Source: Lachnospiraceae bacterium (lineage in GTDB: Bacteria; Bacillota; Clostridia; Lachnospirales; Lachnospiraceae). From it: a stretch of 64,000 nucleotides of DNA. Within the stretch, counting starts at the first letter, position 1. Each line of letters begins with the position of its first letter. The stretch is taken from the NCBI GenBank assembly GCA_021771695.1, contig JAETON010000004.1, forward strand, positions 93,847-157,846, read 5' to 3'. The translations under genes were made by a program, and so were the position numbers. Shown here piece by piece: positions 33,136 through 42,159 of this stretch. The notes below the pieces were generated by a model. That model saw nothing but the letters and a program-made list of their open reading frames with translations. It made no database searches and had not been told where the DNA came from.

Positions 33136-34152
33136 CTATTTTGCATATAATCCAAAACTTGCCAGGAAGGCAACCAAAACTCTTGGTACACCCACAATAA
33201 ATCTTGAATACAATACAGATGGAACACCAACTTCTACTGTTTCAGGATCTGCTTCTGCAAGACCTAATCCAACTGGAACAAAGTCACATGCACACTGTGT
33301 ATTAATTGCAAACAATGCCGGCAGTGCAAGACTTGGATCAATATTTCCTTTTCCGATTTCCACACCAATCAAAGTACCAATAATCTGTGCAATAACAGCT
33401 CCAGGTCCTAACAGACAGCTTAACAGCGGAATGGAACAGATAAATCCAAGGATACAAAGTCCAATAATATTTCCACATAACGGTTTTAACATTGCTGCAA
33501 ACCAGTTACCAAATCCAGATCCCTGAATGATACCAATTAACAGTGCAACAAATCCCATAAATGGAAGGATCGTATGTAAAATAGTATTCACAGATTCTTT
33601 TGCTGCACTATTAAAAGTTGCTACAACCTTTCCTGCTCCCATACCAATTTTCTGAATGATACTTGATTTTGCATTACTTCCCAGTGTTTCAGATACTTTT
33701 TTATCTGCACTGTATTTAAATTCTTTTTCCTCTTTCGGTTCAGTTTTTACTTCCTGTGCAATTGGTGCTTCACTGCCGTCTGCCAGTTCGATTTCTTTAT
33801 TTGTTACACCGGATACATAAATATCTTCTGTAATATATTTTGCCATTGGTCCGGATTTTCCAACCGGATTAATATTAATCGTTGGAATTCTCTTCTGAGG
33901 ATAAATTCCACAGCGAAGTGTTCCGCCGCAGTCAATAATTACAAGGAAAATTTCTTCCTCCGGTACCGTTGTTTTAAATCCATTAACCGGGCGGCATCCT
34001 GTAAGTTCCACAATTTTCTGTAAAATATCCGGTTCTGCTCCGCCGCCTGTAATATATAATAATACGTCTTTTCCTTCTTGCGGTTTTACTGTCAGTGGTC
34101 CGCCAAATCCGCCGCTTCCCTGTCTGATTGTAATTGCTCTATATTCTGACAT
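33136..34152 (-). CDS. gutE: PTS glucitol/sorbitol-specific IIBC component
   Basis: About 338 residues. The IIB part is N-terminal; the phosphorylated cysteine is Cys75 in [15 protein letters not shown], the same position as in E. coli Srl[21 protein letters not shown] precedes it. The C-terminal half is membrane-embedded (several helices from about 195, e.g. [40 protein letters not shown]). It accepts phosphate from IIA and passes it to sorbitol during uptake. ATG 34152 is chosen for its GAAGGAGG site. Confidence 0.93.
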   Translation of the reverse strand: MSEYRAITIRQGSGGFGGPLTVKPQEGKDVLLYITGGGAEPDILQKIVELTGCRPVNGFKTTVPEEEIFLVIIDCGGTLRCGIYPQKRIPTININPVGKSGPMAKYITEDIYVSGVTNKEIELADGSEAPIAQEVKTEPKEEKEFKYSADKKVSETLGSNAKSSIIQKIGMGAGKVVATFNSAAKESVNTILHTILPFMGFVALLIGIIQGSGFGNWFAAMLKPLCGNIIGLCILGFICSIPLLSCLLGPGAVIAQIIGTLIGVEIGKGNIDPSLALPALFAINTQCACDFVPVGLGLAEADPETVEVGVPSVLYSRFIVGVPRVLVAFLASFGLYAK

Positions 34153-34182
34153 TGTTTTTCCTCCTTCAAATTTCATCCAAAT

Positions 34183-34725
34183 TTACTTCAATTCATTACT
34201 TAACTCGATACCCTGCTGTTTCATTACTATTTTTGTTGTAAAATCTGTTACCCATCCAGCAACAAAATTCATAACAAGACCAACCAGAAGATAACGGATT
34301 GCCAAATCTGTTTCTGAAAAGCCTAATTTTGCAACTCCCTGTGCAATTCCCGTATAGATAAACAGCTCTCCAGCGTTGATATGAGGGAACAAACCGCTGT
34401 TTGTATGACAATGGAAAGATGCAGAAGCGTAATAACTTGGTTTCATTCTTTCCGGTAAAAATTTACCCATAGATAATGCCATTGGATTTCCAAGCATAAA
34501 AGCAGAGATAAATGGCAGTACCCCATATGCCAAAACAACATTTCCTGCACACACTTTTGCAAATTTATTTACTCGATCCTGTCCAATCAGAGCAATAATT
34601 GTGTTCATTAAAATTAACAGTAATAATACTTTTGGAACAATCGTTGATACCCAGCTGACAAAAGTTGCTGCTCCTGTATCAAATAATCCCATAAATCCTG
34701 ATGCGCCTTTTACAATAGCATTCAT
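34183..34725 (-). CDS. gutA: PTS glucitol/sorbitol-specific IIC component
   Basis: 180 residues, a membrane protein with about four helices (VLLLLILMNTIIALIG, VVLAYGVLPFISAFMLGNP, YLLVGLVMNFVAGWVTDF). FHCHTNSGLFPHINAGELFIYTGIA is the conserved SrlA loop. It forms the sorbitol channel with IIBC. Preceded by AAAGGAG; 16 bp after gutM. Confidence 0.94.
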   Translation of the reverse strand: MNAIVKGASGFMGLFDTGAATFVSWVSTIVPKVLLLLILMNTIIALIGQDRVNKFAKVCAGNVVLAYGVLPFISAFMLGNPMALSMGKFLPERMKPSYYASASFHCHTNSGLFPHINAGELFIYTGIAQGVAKLGFSETDLAIRYLLVGLVMNFVAGWVTDFTTKIVMKQQGIELSNELK

Positions 34726-34741
34726 AAATAACTCCTTTCTC

Positions 34742-35194
34742 TTAGGCTTTCTTCTTATTGAATCCGAAAATACTGTCTCCGATTCTTGTCAGCAATCCCG
34801 GTTTCTCCAAGACCTCGCCTCCACTCATAATTGTGTTGTAATTGGAGGAAGCATCTAAAACAGCCCTTCTTAAAGATACACCGATGGTACTGCAGTCTTC
34901 TTTTTGGATTTTCCCTACGTCATTTCCATTAAAAAAATTCCAATCTTTGAACCGCGCAAACATAGTAAATCCTCTCATAAAGCAGCCGTCTAAAATTATC
35001 CCGTCTTGATCAATTGCAAACATGACAATTGCTCCCGCATGGAATCCGCCCTTTGTTTTTCCAATAGCAACTCTGCCCATTTTCCGAAGCCTTGTATAAT
35101 ATTTATTAAAGCTTTTCATCTGAACCATTTGAAATAAAAACTGCAGAATCAAAGCAGCTAAAAACCCCACCGCAACGATCATAAAATAAGACAT
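34742..35194 (-). CDS. gutM: GutM/SrlM sorbitol operon activator homologue
   Basis: 150 residues. N-terminal hydrophobic segment (FMIVAVGFLAALILQFLFQM) followed by NKYYTRLRKMGRVAIGKTKGGFHAGAIVMFAID, the GutM signature, then DGIILDGCFMRGFTMFARFKD. In E. coli GutM activates the sorbitol operon; the membrane segment makes direct DNA binding unlikely here and its mechanism is unclear. Ribosome site GAAGGAGGAA. Confidence 0.88.
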   Translation of the reverse strand: MSYFMIVAVGFLAALILQFLFQMVQMKSFNKYYTRLRKMGRVAIGKTKGGFHAGAIVMFAIDQDGIILDGCFMRGFTMFARFKDWNFFNGNDVGKIQKEDCSTIGVSLRRAVLDASSNYNTIMSGGEVLEKPGLLTRIGDSIFGFNKKKA

Positions 35195-35213
35195 GTTCTT
35201 CCTCCTTCATTTC

Positions 35214-37136
35214 TTACTTAAAAATATTGTTTTCTTCTGCGATATATAGCAGCAATTCTCTATAGCTTTTCATTCTCCGAATCTTTTCAATCGTTTCTGA
35301 ATCTTTTGCCACTGCCAAAATATCGTCATACAATTTTACTAAAACTGTATCATTCTCCATAACTTCCGGAATCCCCAGCATAATAATTAATTTTACATTG
35401 CCATATTCTAAATCTTGTGATTTTTTCGGATATACGCCCAAAGCCAAAACTAATTTCGGCAAAAGATTTTTGGTATGCGGAAATGCTATATTTTGATCCA
35501 AAATCATTGTAGAATACCGTTCTCTCTGACGAACTCTTTCTGCAAATCCATCATCCAACTCTCCTTGGCTGTTTAATGCCTCTGCCATCATCTCCACATT
35601 TTCTTCATAAGACATCGTTTCATCTAATACAAAAAACCTTTGTTCATCCAATAGATTTAAAAAAATGGAATCAATTCCTTTCCGAATTGTCCTGCCGGCA
35701 TCAGATAAATACTTTATATTTTCAAATTTTCTTCGGATATATGTTTTATCAAACACCTCTTCCATAAAAATCACCGGAGATTTTGTATCAAAATCCATAT
35801 CTGTTGTTGTGATAACATAGTCAAATGGATGATAAACATCCTCTTGAAAATCTCCATCATAGAAAAACTGAAATTCCGGTTCTACATTAAATAATTTCTT
35901 TAACTGATTCTCCAATAGTCTCCCAATAATTTTTCCAGAACCACAGACAATTGCAATTTTACATCTCTTCTTTTCTGGTTCCTGCTCAATTAGAAATACT
36001 CCAAAATATGCTGCAAGAAATCCCATTTCATCTTCTGTAATGGTAATGTCCTCTCTCTTTTCGATGACTTCTTTTCCAATCTCCGCCATCTTATATGCAA
36101 CACTATATTGATCTTTAAAATCATCCACCATAGAATTATGTATATGAAATCCATATTTCAGACGGTTAATCATAAAAAACACATGATAAACAAAATCATC
36201 AAACAATTCGTTTGCAATAATTGTTACGTCCATTTCCTCTTGAATCCGGTCCAGCATTTCAATGATTAAATCCGCGGTATCTTCAGATATACTGATTCTC
36301 TGCTCTATTTCCTGTGTATTGGCAGGTGTTCTCATACCCGCTACGGAAATACATAAGAAGATCCTTTCTTCTTTTGGAATGGAATATCCTTTTACTTCCT
36401 CGATTTCATCCAAAAATTCATCGACAATCGTATATGCCTGATTTACATATAATTCTTGATATTTTTCAGGAAGTTTCTTCATTGGATGTCCACTTTCCAT
36501 TCGATGAATCATCACGACAAAGAATCGATAAAAAAATCCAAATCCTAAAGCATCCAGAGATAATTTTTTCTGAAAATTATATAATTTTTCTCTTGCAGCT
36601 TGTCCCAATGGAAAATTCAAATAAATCTGTTCATAAATATTTTCCAGTAAAAACAGCCGTATCTGCAGTTCATCCCCTGCCAATTCTAAGCCGGTATTGG
36701 CCTTTCCTTTAATTTTCAACTGATATTTCCCGATAATCTTACGAAGCTTATTCAAATCACTGATTGTTGTTGTCCGTCCAACTTTCATCTCTTCTGATAA
36801 ATCATCTATAAGATATGGAGCTTTTGCATCCATTAACTGCCAAAATAAATATGCCATTCTTGTCTGCGAAGAGTTAAATAAATCATCCTGCTGAAAAATT
36901 TTATTTCGGATTTCCAAATATCCTTTCTGATCAAAAACAATCAGTTTATAATCTCCTTTTTTGCTGCTGATGCAGGCATACCCGCCTAACAGACAATTCA
37001 GTTCTTTGATATCATTTCGGATGGTTTTCGTAGATACATTCAGCTTTGATGCAAGTTTTTCTACACTACATACAGACTGCATCTCAATACTTTTTAAGAT
37101 TGCTGATATTCTGTTTTCCTCAAAAAAAAGCTTCAT
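35214..37136 (-). CDS. gutR: PRD-containing DNA-binding activator of the sorbitol operon
   Basis: About 640 residues. N-terminal helix-turn-helix (ISAILKSIEMQSVCSVEKLA, LNVSTKTIRNDIKELN) with a second Mga-like helix region near 95-125, two PTS regulation domains (about 180-400), a IIB-like domain (CKIAIVCGSGKIIG) and a C-terminal IIA-like domain with IAFPHTKNLLPKLV, whose His is a phosphorylation target. Architecture is of MtlR/GutR-type DNA-binding activators rather than BglG antiterminators, which lack the DNA-binding start. PTS phosphorylation would tie sorbitol gene expression to sugar supply. The start at 37136 follows GAAAGGAT. Confidence 0.9.
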   Translation of the reverse strand: MKLFFEENRISAILKSIEMQSVCSVEKLASKLNVSTKTIRNDIKELNCLLGGYACISSKKGDYKLIVFDQKGYLEIRNKIFQQDDLFNSSQTRMAYLFWQLMDAKAPYLIDDLSEEMKVGRTTTISDLNKLRKIIGKYQLKIKGKANTGLELAGDELQIRLFLLENIYEQIYLNFPLGQAAREKLYNFQKKLSLDALGFGFFYRFFVVMIHRMESGHPMKKLPEKYQELYVNQAYTIVDEFLDEIEEVKGYSIPKEERIFLCISVAGMRTPANTQEIEQRISISEDTADLIIEMLDRIQEEMDVTIIANELFDDFVYHVFFMINRLKYGFHIHNSMVDDFKDQYSVAYKMAEIGKEVIEKREDITITEDEMGFLAAYFGVFLIEQEPEKKRCKIAIVCGSGKIIGRLLENQLKKLFNVEPEFQFFYDGDFQEDVYHPFDYVITTTDMDFDTKSPVIFMEEVFDKTYIRRKFENIKYLSDAGRTIRKGIDSIFLNLLDEQRFFVLDETMSYEENVEMMAEALNSQGELDDGFAERVRQRERYSTMILDQNIAFPHTKNLLPKLVLALGVYPKKSQDLEYGNVKLIIMLGIPEVMENDTVLVKLYDDILAVAKDSETIEKIRRMKSYRELLLYIAEENNIFK

Positions 37137-37164
37137 ATTGATCCTTTCCATCAGTTATGACTTT

Positions 37165-37980
37165 TTATCCTCTGGTTTTTCCTCCGGCTACATTGATCGT
37201 AACCCCGTGCACATAAGAAGCTCTCTCACTTGCAAGATATACGCACATATCTGCTACTTCAGAAAGTTTTCCAGAACGTCCCAACGGTGTGGTGGATGTT
37301 TTCGCATATCCAGCTCTTAAATCATCCACTGTAATTCCTCTGGTATATGCCAGTGCTGACTCATAAGCCAGTGTACGAAGTCCGGTAGCCTCCATGATTC
37401 CAGGGGCTACGCCAATCACTCTAATTCCCAGTTTTCCAAGTTCTTTCGCCCAAGATCTTGTCAAAGAATTTACTGCATTCTTTGTTGCGGCATACACACT
37501 TTGTCCCTCAGAACCTTCTAAACCACTTTCAGAAGACATATTAATAATGACTCCTTCTCCTTTTTCAGCAAGAACTCTTCCAACTGCCTGTGCACAGAAG
37601 AATACACCTTTTAAATTTACATTACATACCTTATCCCATACTGCTTCATCCAGCTCATACTGTCCTTTTGGTTCTTTTGGATCAACCAGCAGACGAGGAA
37701 TGTTAATACCTGCATTATTAATCAAAACATCCACCGTTCCAAAAGTTTCTTTTGCCTGCTCCACCATTGCTTCCACATCAGAAGGGTTTGTAACATCTGT
37801 TTTCACATACAAAAGTTTTCCTTCTGCTTCATCCATTGCAGGAGCTTCAGGAGCCATATCAGAAATTACTACATTTGCACCTACATTCAAAAATCCCTGT
37901 GCAACTGCTTTTCCAATTCCAGAAGCCCCTCCAGTAACAATGACGGTCTTTCCTTCTAGTTTCAACCAAGATTCGCTCAT
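37165..37980 (-). CDS. gutD: Sorbitol-6-phosphate 2-dehydrogenase (SDR family)
   Basis: 271 residues. Short-chain dehydrogenase: VIVTGGASGIGKAVAQGF binds NAD, NNAG near 92, catalytic Ser in NMSSESGLEG and Tyr-x3-Lys in SVYAATKNAVNSL. The segment EATGLRTLAYESALAYTRGI is characteristic of Gram-positive sorbitol-6-phosphate dehydrogenases. It oxidises sorbitol-6-phosphate to fructose-6-phosphate with NAD. First gene of the operon (D-R-M-A-E-B). Upstream is a TATAAT-type -10 box (minus strand near 38022-38033) without a good -35, as expected for an activator-dependent promoter. Confidence 0.92.
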   Translation of the reverse strand: MSESWLKLEGKTVIVTGGASGIGKAVAQGFLNVGANVVISDMAPEAPAMDEAEGKLLYVKTDVTNPSDVEAMVEQAKETFGTVDVLINNAGINIPRLLVDPKEPKGQYELDEAVWDKVCNVNLKGVFFCAQAVGRVLAEKGEGVIINMSSESGLEGSEGQSVYAATKNAVNSLTRSWAKELGKLGIRVIGVAPGIMEATGLRTLAYESALAYTRGITVDDLRAGYAKTSTTPLGRSGKLSEVADMCVYLASERASYVHGVTINVAGGKTRG

Positions 37981-38093
37981 TATAATCCTCCTTCTAAAAC
38001 TCGGTTTCTTTGTTTCATGGCTTCATTATAATGAGCGGATATATGAAATTTAATATCGTCATTTTCCAGCTGGATGAAATTTTGCGTATTGTT

Positions 38094-39269
38094 TTAGAAG
38101 TATTTTCCTGCAATCCGCCAAAGACTCGTTAAATAATCCATTTTTTCAACATTTTCCGATGCCTTAATCTCTTTCTTCATAAGAATTTGATTTCCATTTT
38201 TATAAATAATCGTACCAATCGTCTGGCCCTTTTTCACTGGTGCAGTTAACGATTTTGTCTTAATTTCCTTTTTTATATTTTTTTGATTTCCTTTGATATT
38301 GATAACTTTTACTTTCATATGGTCTGAATAAGAAACATTTTCTTTTTTTCCTTTTGCCACCTTGATTTTTCCTATTTCTTTCGCCGTCGTAACATCTTCC
38401 ATCACCTGACAATTGGCAAATCCATAATCTAATAATGCACTGGCATCTTTGATTCTTGTTTTGGAATCATCGCTTGCCATGACTACCGCAATTAAATTTA
38501 CTCCATTTCTAGCCGCCGTGGCACTTAGACAAAATTTTGCTGTGCTGGTGCTGCCTGTTTTCAATCCTGTGCAGCCATTATATTGACGAATCATTTTATT
38601 GGTATTGCTTAATCCAAATTCTTTTGTTCCTTTTTTTGTTTTGTGTGTAATGGTATCCATCCAGATGTTTGTATATTTAAATATATCCGGATGTTTGGTC
38701 GTCAATTCTCTAGACATTAAGGCAATATCATAAGCCGTGGTTACATGTCCCTTTTCATCTAATCCACAAGCATTTTTAAATGTGGTATGTCTCATTCCCA
38801 ATTTTTTTGCTTCCTGATTCATTCTTTTGACAAACCCTTCCTCACTTCCTGCAATATGTTCTGCCAAAGCAACCACTGCATCATTGGCACTGGAAACAAC
38901 CACACATTTAATCAAAGTTTCCACTGTCTGTACCTCAGATGGTTCCAAAAACACCTGTGATCCGCCCATAGAAGCTGCATGTTCGCTGACTGTTACATTA
39001 TCTGTTAATTTTAGTCGTCCGCTGTCAATCTCCTGAAAAATCAAAAGAAGGGACATAACTTTGGTCACACTTGCCGGCGGCAATTCCTTATCTTTGTCTT
39101 TTTCGTAAATTAATGTACCGCTGTTTGCTTCCATTACCACCGCAGATTTTGCCGATAACGACAAATTTGCTGTCTCGGCAGCAGTAGCAACTGTCTCCGG
39201 CTGGTTTGCATACACTATGTTAATAAAAGAAAAACAAAGCACCAAAATTCCTGTAAGTAATCGTTTCAT
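38094..39269 (-). CDS. D-alanyl-D-alanine carboxypeptidase, DacF type (second copy)
   Basis: About 391 residues. Signal peptide ending near VYA-NQ; S11 motifs S67-V-T-K70 in LPPASVTKVMSLL, SSAND, and LKTGSTSTAKFC; C-terminal beta domain (APVKKGQTIGTIIYKNG) and a short LTSLWRIAGKYF tail that could bind the membrane. Same chemistry as the copy at 13876; overall similarity appears moderate, so they are paralogues with possibly different timing. Start 39269 is chosen for GAGGTG at 6 bases. Confidence 0.9.
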   Translation of the reverse strand: MKRLLTGILVLCFSFINIVYANQPETVATAAETANLSLSAKSAVVMEANSGTLIYEKDKDKELPPASVTKVMSLLLIFQEIDSGRLKLTDNVTVSEHAASMGGSQVFLEPSEVQTVETLIKCVVVSSANDAVVALAEHIAGSEEGFVKRMNQEAKKLGMRHTTFKNACGLDEKGHVTTAYDIALMSRELTTKHPDIFKYTNIWMDTITHKTKKGTKEFGLSNTNKMIRQYNGCTGLKTGSTSTAKFCLSATAARNGVNLIAVVMASDDSKTRIKDASALLDYGFANCQVMEDVTTAKEIGKIKVAKGKKENVSYSDHMKVKVINIKGNQKNIKKEIKTKSLTAPVKKGQTIGTIIYKNGNQILMKKEIKASENVEKMDYLTSLWRIAGKYF

Positions 39270-39375
39270 CGAATACACCTCGAACATCTTATGTTACAGT
39301 TTAGTATCGTTAAATATTTTTTATACGCACAAAAATTTATTTTGCGATAATATTAATTTAAGAAATTTTATTTTG

Positions 39376-39404
39376 ATTATAGTTTTATTTTTATTTTTTG
39401 TCAA
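39376..39404 (-). promoter_or_regulatory. Consensus promoter of the second DacF gene
   Basis: TTGACA (39399-39404) and TATAAT (39376-39381) on the minus strand with a 17-bp A-rich spacer, fully consensus. It leaves an AT-rich leader of about 100 bases. Apart from this promoter and the terminator at 39441, the 39270-39583 gap shows nothing I can assign. Confidence 0.8.
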
Positions 39405-39440
39405 TTGATTTTATTTGTTTTTAAAATTATTATTTTCAAA

Positions 39441-39467
39441 AGAAAAAGGACGTCTACCCTGACGTCC
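39441..39467 (-). terminator. Terminator of the lipoprotein gene
   Basis: GGACGTC / GACGTCC stem (39448-39454 with 39461-39467), six-base loop, then TTTTTCTTTT on the minus strand. It lies about 115 bp past the stop at 39584. Confidence 0.75.
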
Positions 39468-39583
39468 AAAAGTTTAATATTTATAAATAATGAAGTTTTA
39501 TTCTTCCATCTTTGATCTGATATTCATTCACACCTGCATATTACTCTATTTTGATACCACGGAATTTTTATATTATTTTTCCT

Positions 39584-40354
39584 TTATCTTTTTAAAATTC
39601 CAGAAATATTTTCTCTCATTTCTTTTGTCAAACTATAATATTTGCTTCCTATTCCTGCAATATGATTTGCTTCATTTTTTGAATCTAAAGAAAATGTCAT
39701 ATTATAACACACTTTACCTACATAATACTTCACTCCTATATTATTGGGACAACCGCATTTTTCCGTTGTTTTTCCATTTAATAATTTTTTCAAAAATAAA
39801 TTAAATTTCTTTTGCTGCTTTTTTGTCATGGTATATGCTTTTTCTTTTTGGTTATCTGTTTGAGGTAAAATCACCTGAATTTTATCACATTTTAAAATAT
39901 CATCCTGTGTAAAATCTTGGCAGCCTGCATACTGTTTCATTTTCTGATTTAATTCACTTGATTTCACATAATAACTTTTCTTTTCCTGCTTTGTTACCCG
40001 AATTATATTTTCACCTAAAGTCATCAACTGATACTCACTTTTGTCTTTTCCCTGAATGAAACAAATATTTAATTCACATCCAATATCATTATCTACTACC
40101 TCTTTTTTTGCAATTTGTTTTCCCTTCTCTAATTGCTGGATTAACTCCTCTGCTTCTTGTTGTTTTAAGGATACTCGTACCTTTTTATTTGGATGATTAT
40201 AAAACATCCATTCGATCCCCGGATATCTTTTATATGCTTTTACTTCTACTGATTTTTGTGTGTCCATTTCAGTTTTTACTGACTCCTTTGTACAGCCAGT
40301 TACAATACCACAAAATAAAATAAAACAAATAGCATTGAATAATACTTTTTTCAT
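39584..40354 (-). CDS. Lipoprotein of unknown function
   Basis: 256 residues. Lipobox IVTGC with lipidated Cys21 after a short signal peptide. The mature protein is Lys/Gln-rich with LKQQEAEELIQQLEKGKQ, a strand-rich middle (YQLMTLGENIIRVTKQEKKSYYVKS) and KCGCPNNIGVKYYVGKVCYNMTFSL near the end, with several cysteines that may form disulfides. No family recognised. It follows the caspase-like gene on the same strand but is separated by an 18-bp hairpin, so co-transcription is uncertain. Confidence 0.7.
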   Translation of the reverse strand: MKKVLFNAICFILFCGIVTGCTKESVKTEMDTQKSVEVKAYKRYPGIEWMFYNHPNKKVRVSLKQQEAEELIQQLEKGKQIAKKEVVDNDIGCELNICFIQGKDKSEYQLMTLGENIIRVTKQEKKSYYVKSSELNQKMKQYAGCQDFTQDDILKCDKIQVILPQTDNQKEKAYTMTKKQQKKFNLFLKKLLNGKTTEKCGCPNNIGVKYYVGKVCYNMTFSLDSKNEANHIAGIGSKYYSLTKEMRENISGILKR

Positions 40355-40433
40355 ATCTTTCCTCCTTTTAATCCATCATGACCAATTTTCTATTTATATT
40401 ATGTCACTAAATACATACCTTAAAATAAATTTC

Positions 40434-40472
40434 TTCATAGGAACAGCAATATATTATTGCTGTTCCTATGAA
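40434..40472. terminator. 18-bp perfect hairpin after the caspase-like gene
   Basis: TTCATAGGAACAGCAATA pairs without mismatch with its complement at 40455-40472 around a 3-base loop. It starts 8 bases past the stop codon at 40480. The T-run after it is poor, so termination may be partial. Confidence 0.65.
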
Positions 40473-40479
40473 ATCATAA

Positions 40480-42009
40480 TTATTCTGTTACTAATTCCTT
40501 CACAATTGAACTGTTACAATTTACCAAATATATAGAATCTTCTTCAAGATTTTTATCAACTATAATTTTCCAAGTTGGTTCATACATATTAGTATCGTCA
40601 TTTAAAGCAAAAACAATTCTTGCATCTTTTACAGCAATCTCAGATTTTTCCTTTATTTTTGAGAATGCATCTGACTTAGTCATCGTAATAAGAGCTTTAT
40701 GTAAATTATCATTTTGGACCGTTTCCTCTTTTGATCGTAAAACTTTCTTATAATTATTCCATTTCAAAGAAGAATATTTAACCCCATCATCATCTATAAT
40801 AGCTGAATAATGATCACCATCTATTTCTATGCCATCATACATATTATTATATTGTACTGAATATGCAACATTAATTTCTTTTTCTTTAGAACTATCATCC
40901 TGTACTTCTGCCATTACGATTGGTGTAATTTGCATTTTAGCATTCTCTAAATTAATTGAACTTGTTGCAAAATAATTATCTATTAAAGCATCCTGTACTT
41001 TATCCTTTAGAACTGCTGTTGTTTCTTTTACCTCTGTATCACCTATCTCACCATTTGATAAAACTTTAGCATCATCATCTGAATTATCAATTTCCAGAGT
41101 TTTATTTTTTACGTTTACATTAATTGCACTTGCTTTTAATGCATATTGAGGTATATTTCTAATCGTATCTTCTTGAATATTATTTGGCATCTCAATAATA
41201 TTATCGTTAATTTGAATTTTTTTCATCTTATTTACGGATAATGCTTTTGCACACTGTATTGCTCCATTTGGATTTTTTCTTGTAAATCTTAAAATAGTTT
41301 TGCTATTTGCTCCTGGACGTGAATATGTCTTCCCACCAAAACCAGGAAATCTTGAATATTGAACATTTCCTTTATGTGTTAGAACACAATAATCTAAATT
41401 ATTCACACTTTCATTTGCTTTAATCCATGATGATTTCACTGATTCAGACTTTTTAGCATATCTAAAAAAGCTTCTTACCACTGCATTATCTGCTCCATAC
41501 GACTTTCCTCTATAAGATGACGTACCTGATGGAGCCTTCTCATGATATCCACAAATTACCCTTACAGCTTTATCCCCTATCATTGATTTAGCATATTTAG
41601 CTCTCGGATTTGATCCAGATCCATCTAATTGCCAACATGCAGCTAAAAAAACAAATTCTAAATTTCCTCCACTCCATTTAAATCCAGATTTAATAGTATG
41701 CTTCGCATTCGTTTTATTTCCATATACAGTGCCATTATGTTCTCCATGACTTGCCCAATATTTTATACATCTTTTCTTGGTAGTAAAGCTACCAGTTGTT
41801 ACTTTAGACCATTTTCCGTAATAAGAAGTATAACTTGAATCTTTATTTAATATCTCTTTTTTAAATCTTTCTGCATCAGATTCTGTTCCATAAAAAGAAT
41901 TGCATTTATAAGCACCAGAATTTTTTCCTGCTGCTGTCACAGGTACTGAGTTCAACAAAACCATAATCAATAAACTAACAGGTCCAATTTTATTTAAAAT
42001 TTTCTTCAT
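40480..42009 (-). CDS. Secreted caspase-like (clan CD) putative peptidase with PepSY-like tail
   Basis: 509 residues from ATG 42009, chosen for GGAGG at 10 bases and because it begins a clean signal peptide (KKILNKIGPVSLLIMVLLNS, cleavage near VTA-AG). Residues 80-130 show the caspase/gingipain-like arrangement: hydrophobic strand then ASHGEHNGTVYG (His88), and LEFVFLAACWQLDG with Cys125 at the strand end. YGADNAVVRSFFRYA follows, as in DUF6345-like proteins. The C-terminal third (NVAYSVQYNNMYDGIEIDGDHY-type strands and EPTWKIIVDK) resembles PepSY/propeptide domains that inhibit peptidases. Activity and substrate are unproven. It belongs to the BlaI-BlaR1 operon. Confidence 0.65.
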   Translation of the reverse strand: MKKILNKIGPVSLLIMVLLNSVPVTAAGKNSGAYKCNSFYGTESDAERFKKEILNKDSSYTSYYGKWSKVTTGSFTTKKRCIKYWASHGEHNGTVYGNKTNAKHTIKSGFKWSGGNLEFVFLAACWQLDGSGSNPRAKYAKSMIGDKAVRVICGYHEKAPSGTSSYRGKSYGADNAVVRSFFRYAKKSESVKSSWIKANESVNNLDYCVLTHKGNVQYSRFPGFGGKTYSRPGANSKTILRFTRKNPNGAIQCAKALSVNKMKKIQINDNIIEMPNNIQEDTIRNIPQYALKASAINVNVKNKTLEIDNSDDDAKVLSNGEIGDTEVKETTAVLKDKVQDALIDNYFATSSINLENAKMQITPIVMAEVQDDSSKEKEINVAYSVQYNNMYDGIEIDGDHYSAIIDDDGVKYSSLKWNNYKKVLRSKEETVQNDNLHKALITMTKSDAFSKIKEKSEIAVKDARIVFALNDDTNMYEPTWKIIVDKNLEEDSIYLVNCNSSIVKELVTE

Positions 42010-42076
42010 TTTGTTTTGCCTCCTTATTTTAATCATATCAATCGAATTTTTTAACTTATTTTTCACCGCAATATTG

Positions 42077-42133
42077 TCCATACTTTACTATCTGCTTTTG
42101 CAGAACTGGTCCCCACCATTTGTAATGTATGGA
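42077..42133 (-). promoter_or_regulatory. Structured leader upstream of the caspase-like gene
   Basis: A closing stem TCCATAC / GTATGGA (42077-42083 with 42127-42133) encloses two small hairpins: TCTGC-TTTT-GCAGA (42091-42104) and TGGT-CCCC-ACCA (42107-42118). This is a three-way junction in the transcript. It overlaps the small ORF at 42088-42144. Confidence 0.45.
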
Positions 42134-42144
42134 TTTTTTATCAT
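42088..42144 (-). CDS. Possible 18-residue leader peptide
   Basis: ATG 42144 follows AAAGGAGGGAG at about 3 bases and opens a frame MIKNPYITNGGDQFCKSR ending in TAG-TAA. It lies between the small secreted protein gene and the caspase-like gene, within the structured leader. Its translation would melt the closing stem. The site is strong but close to the start codon, so translation needs proof. Confidence 0.35.
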   Translation of the reverse strand: MIKNPYITNGGDQFCKSR

Positions 42145-42159
42145 CTCCCTCCTTTCTTT

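Noticed and set aside
35214..38093. BglG-type RNA antitermination of the sorbitol operon
   Set aside because: The PRD protein has N-terminal DNA-binding helix-turn-helix domains instead of the CAT RNA-binding domain, and no terminator/antiterminator pair lies before the first gene.
42010..42081. Extended N-terminus of the caspase-like protein (start at 42081)
   Set aside because: It would add 24 residues before a clean signal peptide and has no ribosome site, whereas GGAGG lies before ATG 42009.
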